Of a stretch of 64,000 bases of DNA, positions 44,600-55,749 are shown piece by piece. The position numbers were made by a program, and so were the translations under genes. The notes under the pieces were generated by a model. The model saw nothing but the letters and a program-made list of their open reading frames with translations, did not search any database and had not been told where the DNA came from. The stretch's first letter is position 1. Every line of letters begins with the position of its first letter. Location: NCBI GenBank assembly GCA_036417435.1, contig CM070900.1:122094315-122158314 (forward strand). The letters run 5' to 3'. The stretch comes from Inia geoffrensis. Lineage: Eukaryota; Chordata; Mammalia; Artiodactyla; Iniidae.

Positions 44600-45215
44600 A
44601 GACTACAGACTATTCTAACTGTCCAACTCTCTCACCAATAATTTTCTAGCATTCTTTCAGTTCCTCAATATGCTTCCCTTCCTCCTTCCCATTTTGGGGA
44701 CTTGTACATCCTGCTGTCTCTGCACAGAACATTCCTTTCTCACCTTTACCAGTGGTTCTCACGTGGGGTAATTTTGCCCTTCAGGGAACATTTAACAATG
44801 TGTGGAGACTATGATGATTGCCACAGCTGGAGGGGGGTGCTATTGGCATCTAGTTGGTAGAGACCAGGGATGCTACTAAACAGCCTATAGTGCACAGGAC
44901 AGCCCCACAACAAAGAATCCTGTACAAATGTCAGTACTGTGGAGGTTGAGAAGCCCTACCTTACCCTTGTGCTCTCTTTACCTACCACCTAGCAATTACT
45001 CAGGAAAGCCTTCCTGACTCCTCAGAGATGGGGTGCTCATCCCGTCCTGGGCTTTTCCTGGTGCATGTGTCCCCAAAGTAATGAAAACCCATGGTTTGCT
45101 GTTATATCTGTTCATTGCTAGACTAAGAGCTCCACGAGGACCAGACTCATGCTTGTCTTGTTTATCACCAAATATTCAGTGCTTGGCACAGGTCCTAATA
45201 TTTGCTGGATGAAAG
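44600..45215 (+). mobile_element. L2 LINE 3' fragment, interrupted
   Basis: The left part has 'tgctgtctctgcacagaaca' and 'ttcctttctcacctttacc'. The right part, after the hAT insertion, has 'caggaaagccttcctgactc', 'actaagagctccacgagga' and 'tattcagtgcttggcacagg'. The two parts join into the normal L2 order once 44750-44958 is removed. The left edge is uncertain. Confidence 0.75.
44750..44958 (+). mobile_element. hAT-Charlie MITE (MER5/MER20 type) inside L2
   Basis: It starts 'cagtggttctcacgtggggt' and ends 'aggttgagaagcccta'. Its core has 'gggtgctattggcatctagt' and 'gcacaggacagccccacaac', characteristic of this non-autonomous hAT group. It interrupts the L2, so it is younger than that copy. 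The exact MER name is not certain. Confidence 0.82.
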
Positions 45216-45711
45216 AAAAGAGTTTAGGGATCCCTCCTGGAGAGCAACCTTCAGAACAATTCAAATGCCACAATGGACAAGTCTCAACACTTAACACTCA
45301 TACATCATTTTTCACTAAAAATGGTCCTTCACAACATGATTGTCCATCTTCTTCGCTAGATTGCCCTTCAAATGCCTTTGGCTGTTTTAAAGATCAAATG
45401 TATTCTCAAAGAACAAAGAATTGTTGCATTAAGGGCACTCAAGAGAATGAGACACAGGCTTGCACACAATATGTTAATAATAGAAGGCACAACTTCCCAC
45501 AATGAGCACTTCGAAAGGGACAACACTCATGTGAACATGCAAGTTTTAACATACTTGTTTACATGTCAGTTTCATTACTTGATAGTCATAACACCATTCT
45601 TTGTATTTACCCTAAGGAAATGCACAAAAAGAGGATGCCAGACAATTCTGTGAATGAAAAGAATAGGAAACAAAAGGACATGATATAAAGGAAATATTTT
45701 AGAGGTTTCCA
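45216..45711. other. No gene demonstrated
   Basis: Two overlapping ORFs (118 and 93 codons) without recognisable domains. Confidence 0.4.
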
Positions 45712-45960
45712 CAGTATGCCGAGAAACAATTAAACTTTGGAAATCAGGTAGAGCTGGGTTCAACTCCTGACTGTTTCTCTTACTAAGTGTGTAACCTCAG
45801 GCGATTTGCTTAAATTATCTGAGAGACAGTTTACTAATGTAAAATGGAAATGAAAAACACCCACCTCTTGAAATCACTGTAAGGATTAGTGGAGTACTAC
45901 ACTTGAGTACTAGCATAATGCTTAACTCTATACTCAGAAGAAGCTGTATATAAAAGGTCT
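45712..45960 (+). mobile_element. MIR SINE
   Basis: 'gctgggttcaactcctgact', 'taagtgtgtaacctcaggcg', 'gacagtttactaatgtaaaa' and 'actgtaaggattagtggagt' follow the MIR order. Confidence 0.8.
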
Positions 45961-46714
45961 ACTTCCCATAAAAGAATTAGAACCCCAAGAATGATGTTAA
46001 CTGAGAAGGCAGGCTGAGAATATTCCTCTTTTCATTCAGCAAATACTGAGCACTGGGTCCTCTACTAGGAGTACAACAGTGAACAAGAGTAATAGGGATC
46101 TTACCACAGGGAAGTCTTCAAAATATTTGCAGCTCATGGATGCCTACAGTAAGAAGAACAGTATAATAGTAGGTCCAAGAAATAATGTATTTCAGACTCA
46201 CAGCAGTTCTCCTGCCTTGAAAAATTGGCCTTAATCATACTTATATAATTAATATCCTCTTACATTCTTTGGTTGCAAGAAAAACAATCCAACTGAGTAA
46301 TTTGAGCAAAAGAGAATTCATTTCAAGATGTGGTATGGCTCAGAGAACCAAAGGCCTGAAGAAGGAGGCTCAGGAAGGGAAGGGACCAGAGCTACTCCTG
46401 AGTTTTCCCATATCAACAAAGCTGCCATGTGGATGAATCTACTCTAGTTACTTTGTTAGTTTAGCCTCCATTCTTGCATCTATCCTCTAAGGCACCAAAG
46501 ACCCAGAAGAGTCTAATAGCCTATTTTAGGACACATATGACCCCTCAACTAAGGAAGGTCAAATATCCTTAAATTACAGCCTCAACAAGATTGCCCAGAA
46601 TAGCAGAGAGGCCATTCACCAAAAGGAAATTGGGGTAGTGTTACTGAAAGAAAAAGAATGAATGATGGTGGCTAAAATACAACAACATGTAGTAATAGTA
46701 ATAATAATAATAAT
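45961..46714. other. No gene seen; (TAA)n at about 46691-46715
   Basis: A phrase near 46030-46090 ('cagcaaatactgagcactgg') suggests a remnant of an L2/MIR-age repeat. A short (TAA)n microsatellite precedes the MIR at 46715. Confidence 0.4.
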
Positions 46715-46846
46715 GAAAACAGGAACTGGCTTTGATGAGCACTTTTGTAGTATTAGGTACCATGTTAAGCATCCTATTGAACTACTACCACAATCCTATA
46801 AGGTAGGAAGTATTCTTACTTTTAAAGATTAACAAATGGAGCTCAG
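46715..46846 (-). mobile_element. MIR, antisense, left part (split by L1 D)
   Basis: 'gatgagcacttttgtagtat', 'aatcctataaggtaggaagt' and 'acttttaaagattaacaaat' are antisense MIR text that stops where L1 D begins. The missing part resumes at 52295. Confidence 0.72.
46834..46846. repeat. Target-site duplication, left copy (L1 D)
   Basis: aaatggagctcag matches aaattgagctcag at 52295-52307 with one mismatch. Confidence 0.82.
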
Positions 46847-46915
46847 CAGAAGCAAGAAGAACTACAATCCTGCGGCCTGTGGAACAAAAACCACATTCAC
46901 AGAAAGACAGACAAT

Positions 46916-47819
46916 ATGAAAAGGCAGAGGGCTATGTATGAGATGAAGGAACGCGACACAACCCCAGAAAAACAACTAAATGAAGTGGAGATAGGCAACC
47001 TTCCAGAAAAAGAATTCATAATAATGATAATGAAGGTGACCCAGGCTCGGAAAAAGAATGGAAGCAAAGATCAAGAAGAAGCAAGAAATGCTTAACAAAG
47101 ACCTAGAAGAATTAAAGAACAAACAAACAGAGATGAACAATACAGTAACTGAAATGAAAACTACACTAGAAGGAATCAATAGCAGAATAACTGAGGCAGA
47201 AGAACGGATAAGTGACCTGGAAGACAGAATGGTGGAATTCACTGTCGTGGAACAGAATAAAGATAAAAGAATGAAAAGAAATAAAGACAGCCCCAGAGGC
47301 CTCTGCAACAACATTAAATACAACAACATTTGCATTATAGGGGACCCAGAAGGGGAAGAGAGAGAGAAAGGACCCGAGAAAATATCTGAAGAGATTATAG
47401 TCGAAAATTTCCCTAGCGTGGGAAAGGAAGTAGCCACACAAGTCTAGGAAACACAGAGATTCCCATACAGGATAAACCCAAGGAGAAACATGCCGAGACA
47501 CATAGTAATCAAATTGGCAAATATTAAAGACAAAGAAAAATTATTGAAAGCAGCAAGGGAAAAATGACAAATAACATACAAGGGAACTCCCATAAGGTTA
47601 ACAGCTGATTTCTCAGTGGAAATTCTACAAGCCAAAAGGGAGTGGCATGATATACTTAAGGTGATGAAAGGGGAGAACCTACAACCAAGATTACTCTACC
47701 TGGCAAGGATCTCATTCAGATTCGATGGAGAAATCAAAAGATGTACAGACAAGAAAAAGCTAAGAGAATTCAGCACCACCAAACCAGCTCTCCAACAAAT
47801 GCTAAAGGAACTTCTCTAA
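46916..47819 (+). pseudogene. ORF1p: L1 D ORF1 relic
   Basis: Starts 'MKRQRAMYEMKERD', is frameshifted near 47045, then runs as a 129-codon frame from 47058 with the coiled coil and 'NICIIGDPEGEE'. TAG at 47445-47447 and a TGA near 47566 break the second half. The C-terminal domain ('FRFDGEIKRCTDKKKLREF') reappears at 47616-47819. Confidence 0.9.
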
Positions 47820-50800
47820 GTGGGAAACACAAGAGAAGAAAAGTACCTACAAAAACAAACCCAAAACAATTGAGAAAATGGTAAAAGGAACATACATATC
47901 AATAATTACCTTAAACGTGAATGGATTAAATGCTCCAACCAAAAGACAGAGGCTCGCTGAATGGATACAAAAACAAGACCCATCTATATGCTGTCTACAA
48001 GACACCCACCTCAGACCTAGGGACACAACAGATTGAAAGTGTGGGGATGGAAAAAGATATTCCATGCAAATGGAAATCAAAAGAAAGCTGGAGACGCAGT
48101 ACTCATATCAGATAAAATAGACTTTAAAATAAAGAATGTTACAAGAGACAAGGAAGGACACTACATAATGATCAAGGGGTCAATCCAAGAAGAAGATATA
48201 ACAATTATAAATATATATGAACCCAATATAGGAGCACCTCAATACATAAGGCAACTGCTAACAGCTCTAAAAGAGGAAATCAACAGTAACACAATAATAG
48301 TGGGGGACTTTAACACCTCAATTACACCAATGGACAGATCACCCAAACAGAAAATTAATAAGGAAATACAAGCTTTAAATGACACAATAGATCAGAGAGA
48401 TTTAATTGATATTTATAGGAAATTCCATTCAAAAACAGAAGATTACACTTTCTTCGCAAGTGCACACGGAACATTCTCCAGGATAGATCACATCTTGGGT
48501 CACAAATCAAGCCTCAGTAAGTTTAAGAAAACTGACATCATACCAAGCACCTTTTCTGACCATGATGCTATGATATTAGAAATCAATTACAAGGAAAAAA
48601 AGGTAAAAACACAAAACATGGAGGGAAAACAATACATTACTAAATAACCAAGACATCACTGAAGAAATCAAAGAGGAACTCAAAAAATACATAGAGACAA
48701 ATGACAATGAAAACACAATGATCCAAAACCTATGGGATGCAGCAAAAGCAGTTCTAAGAGGGAAGTTGATAGCTATACAAGCCTACCTAAAGAAACAAGA
48801 AAAAATTTCAAATAAACAATCTAATCTTACACCTAAAGGAACTAGAGAAAGAAGAACAAACAAAACCCAAAGTTGGCAGAAGGAAAGAAAACATAAAGAT
48901 CAGAGCAGAAATAAATGAAATAGAAACAAAGAAAATGATAACAAAGATCAATAAAACTAAAAGCTGGTTCTTTGAGAAGATAAGCAAAATTGATAAACCA
49001 TTAGCCAGACTCATCAAGAAAAAGAGGGAGAAGACTCAAATCAATAAAATTAGAAATGAAAAAGGGGAAGTTACAACAGACACCGCAGAAATACAAAGCA
49101 TCCTAAGAGACTACTACAAGCAACTCTATGCCAATAAAATGGACAACCTGGAAGAAATGGACAAATTCTTAGAAAGGTATAACCTTCCAAGACTGAACCA
49201 GGAAGACATAGAAAATATGAACAGACCAATCACAAGTAATGAAATTGAAACTGTGATTAAAAATCTTTCAACAAAGTCCAGGACCAGATGGCTTCACAGG
49301 TGAATTCTATCAAACACTTAGAGAAGAGCTAACACCCACCCTTCTCAAACTCTTCCAAAAAATTGTAGAGGAAGAAACACTCCCAAACTCATTATATGAG
49401 GCCACCATCACCCTGATACCAAAACCAGACAAAGATACTACAAAAAAAGAAAATTACTGAGCAATATCACTGATGAATATAGATGCAAAAATTCTCAACA
49501 AAATATTAGCAAACAGAATCCAACAACAAATTAAAAGGATCATACACCATAATCAAGTGGGATTTATTCCAGGGATGCAAGGATTCTTCAATATACACAA
49601 ATCAGTCAATGTGATACACCATATTAACAAATTGAAGAAAAAAACCCATGATCATCTCAACAGATTCAGAAAAAGCTTTTGACAAAATTCAACATCCATT
49701 TAGGATTAAAATCTCTCCACAAAGTGGGCATAGAGGGAATCTACCTCAACATAATAAAGACCATATACAACAAACCCACAGCAAACATCATTCTCAATAG
49801 TAAAAAACTGAAAACATTTCCTCTAAGATCAAGAACAAGACAAGGATGTCCACTCTCACCACTATTACTCAACATAGTTATGGAAGTCCTAGCCACGGCA
49901 ATCAGAGAAGAAAAAGACATAAAAGGAATACAAATTAGAAAAGAAGAAGTAAAGTTGTCGCTGTTTTCAGATGACATGATACTATACATAGAGAATCCTA
50001 AAGATGTTACCAGAAAACTACTAGAGCTAATCAATGAATTTGGTAAAGTTGCAGGATACAAAATTAATGCACAGAAATCTCTTGCATTCCTATACACTAA
50101 TGATGAAAAATCTAAAAGAGAAATTAAGGAAATGCTCCCATTTACCATTGCAACAAAAAGAATAAAATACCTAGGAATAAACCTACCTAGGGAGACAAAA
50201 GACCTTTATGCAGAAAACTATAAGACACGGATGAAAGAAATTAAAGATGATAACAACAGATGGAAAGATATACCATGTTCTTGGATTGGAGAATCAATAT
50301 TGTGAAAATGACTATACTACCCAAAGCAATCTACAGATTCAATGCAATCCCTATCAAATTACCAATGGCATTTTTTACGGAACTAGAACAAAAAATCTTA
50401 AAATTTGTAAGGAGACACAAAAGACCCTGAATAGCCAAAGCAGTCTTGAGGGAAAAAACGGAGCTGGAGGAATCAGACTCCCTGAATTCAGACTACACTA
50501 CAAAGTTACTGTAATCAAGACAATACAGTACTGGCACAAAAATGGAAATATAGATCAATGGAACAAGATAGAAAGCCCAGAGATAAACCCACACACCTAT
50601 GGTCAACTAATCTATGATAACGGAGGCAAGGATATACAATGGAGAAAGGACAGTCTCTTCAATAAATGGTGCTGGGAAAACTGGATAGCTACATGTAAAA
50701 GAATGAAATTAGAACACTGCCTAATACCATACACAAAAATACACAAAAAAACTCAAAATGGATTAGAGACCTAAATGTAAGATTGGACACTATAAAACTC

Positions 50801-51204
50801 TTAGAGGGAAACATAGGAAGAACACTCTGATATAAATCACAGCAAGATCTTTTTGGATCCACCTCCTATGATAATGGAAATAAAAACAAAAATAAACAAA
50901 TGGGACCTAATGAAACTGAAAAGTTATTGCACAGCAAAGGAAACCATAAAAAAGACAAAAAGAAAACCCTCAGAATGGGAGAAAATATTTGCAAATGAAT
51001 TAATGGACAAAGGATTAATCTCCAAAATATATAAACAGTTCATGCAGCTCAATATTAAAAAAAGCAAACAACCCAATCCAAAAATGGGCAGAAGACCTAA
51101 ATAGACATTTCTCCAAAGAAGACATACAGATGGCCAAGAAGCACCTGAAAACCTTCTCAACATCACTAATTATTAGAGAAATGCAAATCAAAACTACATG
51201 AGGT

Positions 51205-51338
51205 GGGCTTCCCTGGTGGCGCAGTGGTTGAGAGTCCACCTGCAGATGCAGGGGACATGGGTTCGTGTCCCGGTCCGGGAAGATCCTACATGCCGCAGAG
51301 TGGCTGGGCCCGTGAGCCATGGCCCTGAGCCTGCACAT
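51205..51338 (+). mobile_element. CHR SINE, 3'-truncated, inside L1 D
   Basis: Complete head ('gggcttccctggtggcgcag', B-box 'ggttcgtgtcccgg') but the body stops at 'gagcctgcacat', where other copies continue with 'ccgg' and a further ~70 bases. Only five As follow. Flanked by aaaactacatga at 51190 and 51340. Confidence 0.92.
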
Positions 51339-51353
51339 AAAAACTACATGAAA

Positions 51354-51569
51354 GGGCTTCCCTGGTGGTGCAGTGGTTGGGAGTCCGCCTGCCGATGCAG
51401 GGGACATGGGTTCATGCCCCGGTCCCAGAAGATCCCACGTGCCGCAGAGCAGCTGGGCCCGTGAGCCATGGTCGCTGAGCCTGTGCATCCGGGGCCTGTT
51501 GCTCTGCAACTGGAGAGACCACCACAGTGAGAGGCCCGTGTACCACAAAAAAAAAAAAAAAAAAAAAAA
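51354..51569 (+). mobile_element. CHR SINE, complete, inside L1 D
   Basis: Full-length short-type CHR SINE with a 23-A tail (51547-51569). The target sequence aaaactacatga lies on both sides (51340 and 51576). It directly follows the truncated SINE. Confidence 0.94.
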
Positions 51570-52294
51570 GGAAAAAAAACTACATGAGGTATCACCTCAC
51601 ACCAATTAGAAGGGGCATCATCAGAAAATCTACAAACAACAAATGCTGGAGAGGGTGTGGAGAAAAGGGAACCCTCTTGCACTGTTGGTGGGAATGTAAA
51701 TTGATATAGCCACTATGGAGAACAGTACGGAGGGTCCTTAAAAAACTAAAAATAGAATTACCATATGACCCAGCAGTCCCATTACTGGGCATATACCCAG
51801 AGAAAACCATAATTCAAAAAGACACATGCACCCCAATGTTCATTGCAGCTCTATTTACAATAGCCAGGTCATGGAAGCAACCTAAATGCCCACTGACAGA
51901 CGAATGGATAAAGAAGATGTGGTACACATATGCAATGGAATATTACTCAGCCATAAAAAGGAATGAAATTGGGTCTTTTGTAGAGACGTGGATGGACCTA
52001 GAGACTGTCATACAGAGTGAAGTAAGTCAGAAAGAGAAAAACAAATATGGTATATTAACGCATATATGTGGAACGTAGAAAAATGGTACAGATGAACTGG
52101 TTTGCAGGGCAGAAATAGAGACACAGATGTAGAGAACAAACGTATGGACACCAAGGGGGGAAAGTGGCAGGGGGTGGGGGTGTGATGAATTGGGAGATTA
52201 GTATTGAGATGTATACACTGATGTGTATAAAATGGATGACTAATAAGAACCTGCTGTATAAAAGAATAAATAAAATAAAATTCAAAAAAAAATG

Positions 52295-52390
52295 AAATTG
52301 AGCTCAGATATATTAAATAACATACCCTGTGTCACACAGTTAGAAAATTGAAGCATGTTCTGATACCAAAAATGTGCTGAACTGCTATGG
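52295..52390 (-). mobile_element. MIR, antisense, right part (split by L1 D)
   Basis: 'ctcagatatattaaataaca', 'taccctgtgtcacacagtta' and 'aattgaagcatgttctgata' continue the antisense MIR broken at 46846. The first 13 bases are the right TSD of L1 D. Confidence 0.75.
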
Positions 52391-53134
52391 TATTTTGCAT
52401 CTTTTATTAACTTTGGGCAGTAAATAACCAAGTGCTCGATACTCAAAATGTCAATATTAAAAAGAAAACCCTAAAAATTCTTATACTGTGATAAGTATAT
52501 GTGGTGTTGGCTGCAGCAAATGATAATCTAGTTATAGAAGAACAGGCAGCAGCAACCACAGAGCTAATAAATGAAACAGAAACCCAGAATCATGTTTTTC
52601 AAAAAGGGGCAAATGGTAATTTACTGACTACAAAGACTTTCCTCATCTCTCTGTAGCTTAGAAACTGTTAACCTTGGCAATGAACAAGTGACTTACTGAA
52701 AACTGGATTCCAACCACCAGCACTAGCAAGTTTTCAATCAAATGTCTGTGGATTAATCAAGTTCAGTGAAAAACTGAGAGTATACAAATATCACCTCTCA
52801 TGTTAGTTTTACCTTTAAAATGAATTCTCTGTTGCTGAATTGATAGGATGGAAGTTGAGATTTCCTCTATCTACCTGCAAAATTTGGAATAAACTAATAA
52901 ATATTTCTATGTTGTACTTTTGAAAAATTTAAATAATGTTATCTGTAACTGGAATAGTGCTAATAAAACAAGTCAATGTGCAGAACTGGGGAACCAGCCA
53001 CCCTTCCTGAAGTGCCCATCCAACAGGGGTGTGCCCACTGGTCCTGTCAGCCAGACACAGTCCGAAGCCTGGATGTAGTATGTGTGATGGGGCAGAGCCT
53101 TGGCACACAGATCAGACTGTCTCTGTGTGTATCT
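52391..53134. other. No gene or identifiable repeat
   Basis: AT-rich DNA without a recognisable family or ORF of note. Confidence 0.45.
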
Positions 53135-53260
53135 CAGGTCACCACTGTGTGACTTCACTGCTTGGTGCCTGTTTCCTCATCAGTAAATAGCTATCTCCAA
53201 GACTTGCTCTGAGGACAAAATAAATAGACAATACTTTAAATTGCTTGGAACCAGGTTCTT
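53135..53260 (+). mobile_element. MIR-type SINE fragment
   Basis: 'caccactgtgtgacttcact' and 'gtgcctgtttcctcatcagt', then 'ctctgaggacaaaataaata', follow the MIR core and 3' order. Confidence 0.55.
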
Positions 53261-55289
53261 AGGATTGTTCCCTAGAAGCAGAGTATCAGGTTGGGCTTTT
53301 CGTGAATGTGATTTTTTGAGAGAGTACGAGAAGCAGAATAGAGCAGAGCAAGAAAGCTGAGCAAGGATGTGGTCTCAGGTGGAGACTACCTTTAGCCTGA
53401 TCCATGGGAAGCTCTGGAGCGGGAACTATACTACAGACTTGGTCTCATCTTGAGGCGGGGGGTGGGCTTTCATATTCTGGAGTTAGTCGGTCACTGGCCA
53501 TTGGCTAGAGGCTTGGGAAAGGGAGGGAGGGAAGGGCCAACTGGTAATTCTATGAAGAAGAGGGTAGCTGTGAGCATTAACAAGCAGTCCTCATTAGCAG
53601 GTAAGAGGATTTGAGCAGGGAAACAACAGCATCTACTCACAAGTTTGTGTGGCACATCGTAAGTGCTTGATAAATATTAGCTCTTTATTTTACCCTCAGC
53701 CTAGTAAATATTCCTTGAGCCCAGGTCCCTCATTAGGCAATGAAGTTATGAAGATGAATAATGTATAGTTCCTGTCCTAGAAGTGTTCGCAATCCAGCTG
53801 GAAAGACAGGTGTGTGTTGCACTAAAAATGCAATGGGAAATAGGAGAAATTATCTTTAGTAGCCTCTTCTCACATCTCCCTTTCTTTGAATGCCCTCCTT
53901 TCATCCAATCCAGGGCCCCAGGATATTTTGTTTGCCTACCATCTCTCCCCTGGCAACACTCAATGTTCAGACCTATATTTCAGAAATCTTTTTTTTCTTT
54001 TCAACACCTAGCACAGATAGATGTGTGATAATGGCAATGGTTTAAGCAATAAACCAAACCAGTGTTTTCAAACTGCATTAGTGAGCATGAAATCAATAAA
54101 GTGGATCCTACAGCCTTTATTTTCAAAACTATAAATAGAACATAAGAGAAGGAAAAAAATATCAGAGTACATCACAATAGTAAGGCTAAAGGTAGGTGTA
54201 ACTATGGTCTCTGTATATACATATTCTGTATATATGTATCTGTACATGTGTACCTATAATTTTTTTCCTGTTTTCAGGGTAAATATTTTTTTTAATGGAT
54301 CATCACCAAAAAACATTTGAGAAACACTAGCCAAACTAAACGTTGCTGTTAGCTTCATAAGGTTATTATTCCACGCAGACAACATGTGGTCCCCAATAGG
54401 TCACGATACAATTTCAGAATGAAAGTATGAAATCTGAGGTAGCAATTTCAAGTAACTGCAGAACAAAGGGGTAAATATTTTGGTTAGCTGTGTCTTTCAG
54501 CACCCCTCATGTTAATAAACCTGCTTTTTCAATAAGGTTTTTGAATGTCTTACCAAGTTCTGGGCTGTGCACTGAGAATACAATAAAAAAAAAAACAAAA
54601 AAAACCCATAGGCCATTTAGGAGTTTATAATTTCACAAGGTCACCCACACAAGTTGATAATTTTAGTCAAGTGTGGTAAATGCTATAACAGAAGCAATCA
54701 GCTGCTAGAAGAACATAAATTTAAAACCTACTCAGCACATGGCATGTTTTCTGCTTGGCATGGACACCCAGTGTGTGCCTTCATGGACCTTACAGTCTTA
54801 TTTGGCAGACATAATAGATAGAAAGAGATAAAAATGAAATAACTCACAAGCATTTTTTTGAAGCAGGGAGGGGATTAGGATTTTGATTTTTTTTTTTTTT
54901 TTTTTTTTTTTTAACTCCAGAAAGACAACGGAGCAGTGCAAAATCAGGAGACTGGCTTGATTCTGGAAAGCCAGCCTAGGATTCATGAACGAGGGCCAGA
55001 GAAATGCAATTACGCACACGTATTACTGTTTAGCCTGGAACACAATAAGCATTTAATAAGTATTCAATGAGTGAACACATGCAAATACCTGATCACTGAT
55101 GAGTGGGTTGCTCCCCTGACTATTCCTTATAAGCAGCAAGAGTGGTAGTTAACAAGGATCTGCTTCATACTAGATTTACCTAATCTCTCTAAGAAAAATC
55201 AGCACAAATCTGGTGAAAATGACAGGACCTTGAAAACCCATTTCCTATGACCAGCACTGTGAGTGGTGAAACCAAGAATGTAACACATA
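53261..55289. other. No gene; T26 run at 54887-54912; faint old repeats
   Basis: A pure T run of 26 bases (54887-54912) has no SINE or L1 body attached. Phrases near 53645 ('gcacatcgtaagtgcttgat') and 55028-55070 ('cataagcatttaataagta'-like) hint at MIR or L2 3' ends. A 'ttgttccctagaagcagag' block at 53264 recalls a common old repeat that I cannot name. Confidence 0.4.
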
Positions 55290-55477
55290 TCTTAGTCCAT
55301 TCGGACTGCTGTAACAAAAATACCACAGATTGGGTGGCTTAAACAACAAACATTTATTTCTCACAGTTCTGGGAAGTCCAAAATCAAGGCACTTGGAGAT
55401 TCAGTGTCTGGTGATAGCCCATTTCCTGGTTTATAGAACGTCGGCTGAGTCCTCACTGGTAGAAGGAGCAAGGAAGC

Positions 55478-55494
55478 TCTCTGGGGCCTCTTTT
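55478..55494. repeat. TSD, left copy (short L1 at 55495)
   Basis: The 17-mer tctctggggcctctttt occurs here and exactly again at 55592-55608. Confidence 0.92.
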
Positions 55495-55591
55495 TTTTTT
55501 TTTTAACATCTTTGTTGGAGTATAATTGCTTTACAATGGTGTGTTAGTTTCTGCTTTATAACAAAGTAAATCAGCTATACATATACATATA
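55495..55591 (-). mobile_element. Very short L1 3' end, antisense
   Basis: About 87 bases of L1 3'UTR of the A/B/C type, antisense, with a T-run tail on the left (about 55491-55504) and 'gtgttagtttctgctttata' inside. The polyadenylation signal reads aacaaa instead of aataaa on the minus strand. An exact 17-bp TSD proves a real, strongly 5'-truncated insertion. Confidence 0.93.
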
Positions 55592-55608
55592 TCTCTGGGG
55601 CCTCTTTT
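55592..55608. repeat. TSD, right copy (short L1 at 55495)
   Basis: Exact second copy of the 17-mer at 55478-55494. Confidence 0.92.
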
Positions 55609-55749
55609 ATAAGAGCACTGACCCCAATCATGAGAGTTTGACCCTTATGACCTAACCACCTCCCAAAGGCTCCACCTCCAAATTCCATCACGTTGGGGAG
55701 TAGGTTTCAACATATGAATCTGGCGGGAGGCCACATTCAATCTATTGCA

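Larger units (their letters stand above)
47878..52078 (+). pseudogene. ORF2p: L1 D ORF2 relic with SINE insertions
   Basis: Starts 'MVKGTYISIITLNVNGLNAP'. A small deletion near 48026 shifts the frame. The endonuclease (48033-48647) then keeps 'NIYEPN', 'GDFN', 'SRIDHILGH' and 'SDHDAM'. Reverse-transcriptase parts lie at 48935-49303, 49473-49682 and 49679-50305; the catalytic box is FSDD (49964-49975) in place of FADD. At 51001-51030 the frame reads through where A and B have a stop ('KGLISKIY'). The C-terminal Cys region '[18 protein letters not shown]' is intact at 51640-51710, after the SINEs. Multiple frameshifts make it non-functional. Confidence 0.92.
46847..52294 (+). mobile_element. 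L1 element D, 5'-truncated, older
   Basis: It starts about 70 bases before ORF1 and runs to an A tail at 52284-52292; TSDs lie at 46834-46846 and 52295-52307. Its coding region is visibly more diverged from A and B than they are from each other. Its 3'UTR is of a different type ('gggcagaaatagagacacag', 'aagaacctgctgtataaaag'), so it belongs to another L1 subfamily. Two CHR SINEs lie inside its ORF2 (51205-51569). Loss of the 5'UTR removes the internal promoter. Confidence 0.95.
55290..55749 (-). mobile_element. MaLR (MST/THE1-type) LTR, antisense
   Basis: Plus-strand reading starts 'tcttagtccattcggactgc' and ends 'cacattcaatctattgca'. On the minus strand this is a TG...-starting LTR with the usual 'tgttgtttaagccacccaat' module near its 3' end. 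It is the 3' LTR of the antisense element whose internal part follows on the right. A short L1 piece interrupts it (55495-55591). Confidence 0.87.

Noticed and set aside
51205..51569. CRISPR-like or satellite tandem array
   Set aside because: Only two units, each a CHR SINE with target-site sequence between; no regular repeat-spacer pattern. No CRISPR array is expected in a mammalian genome.
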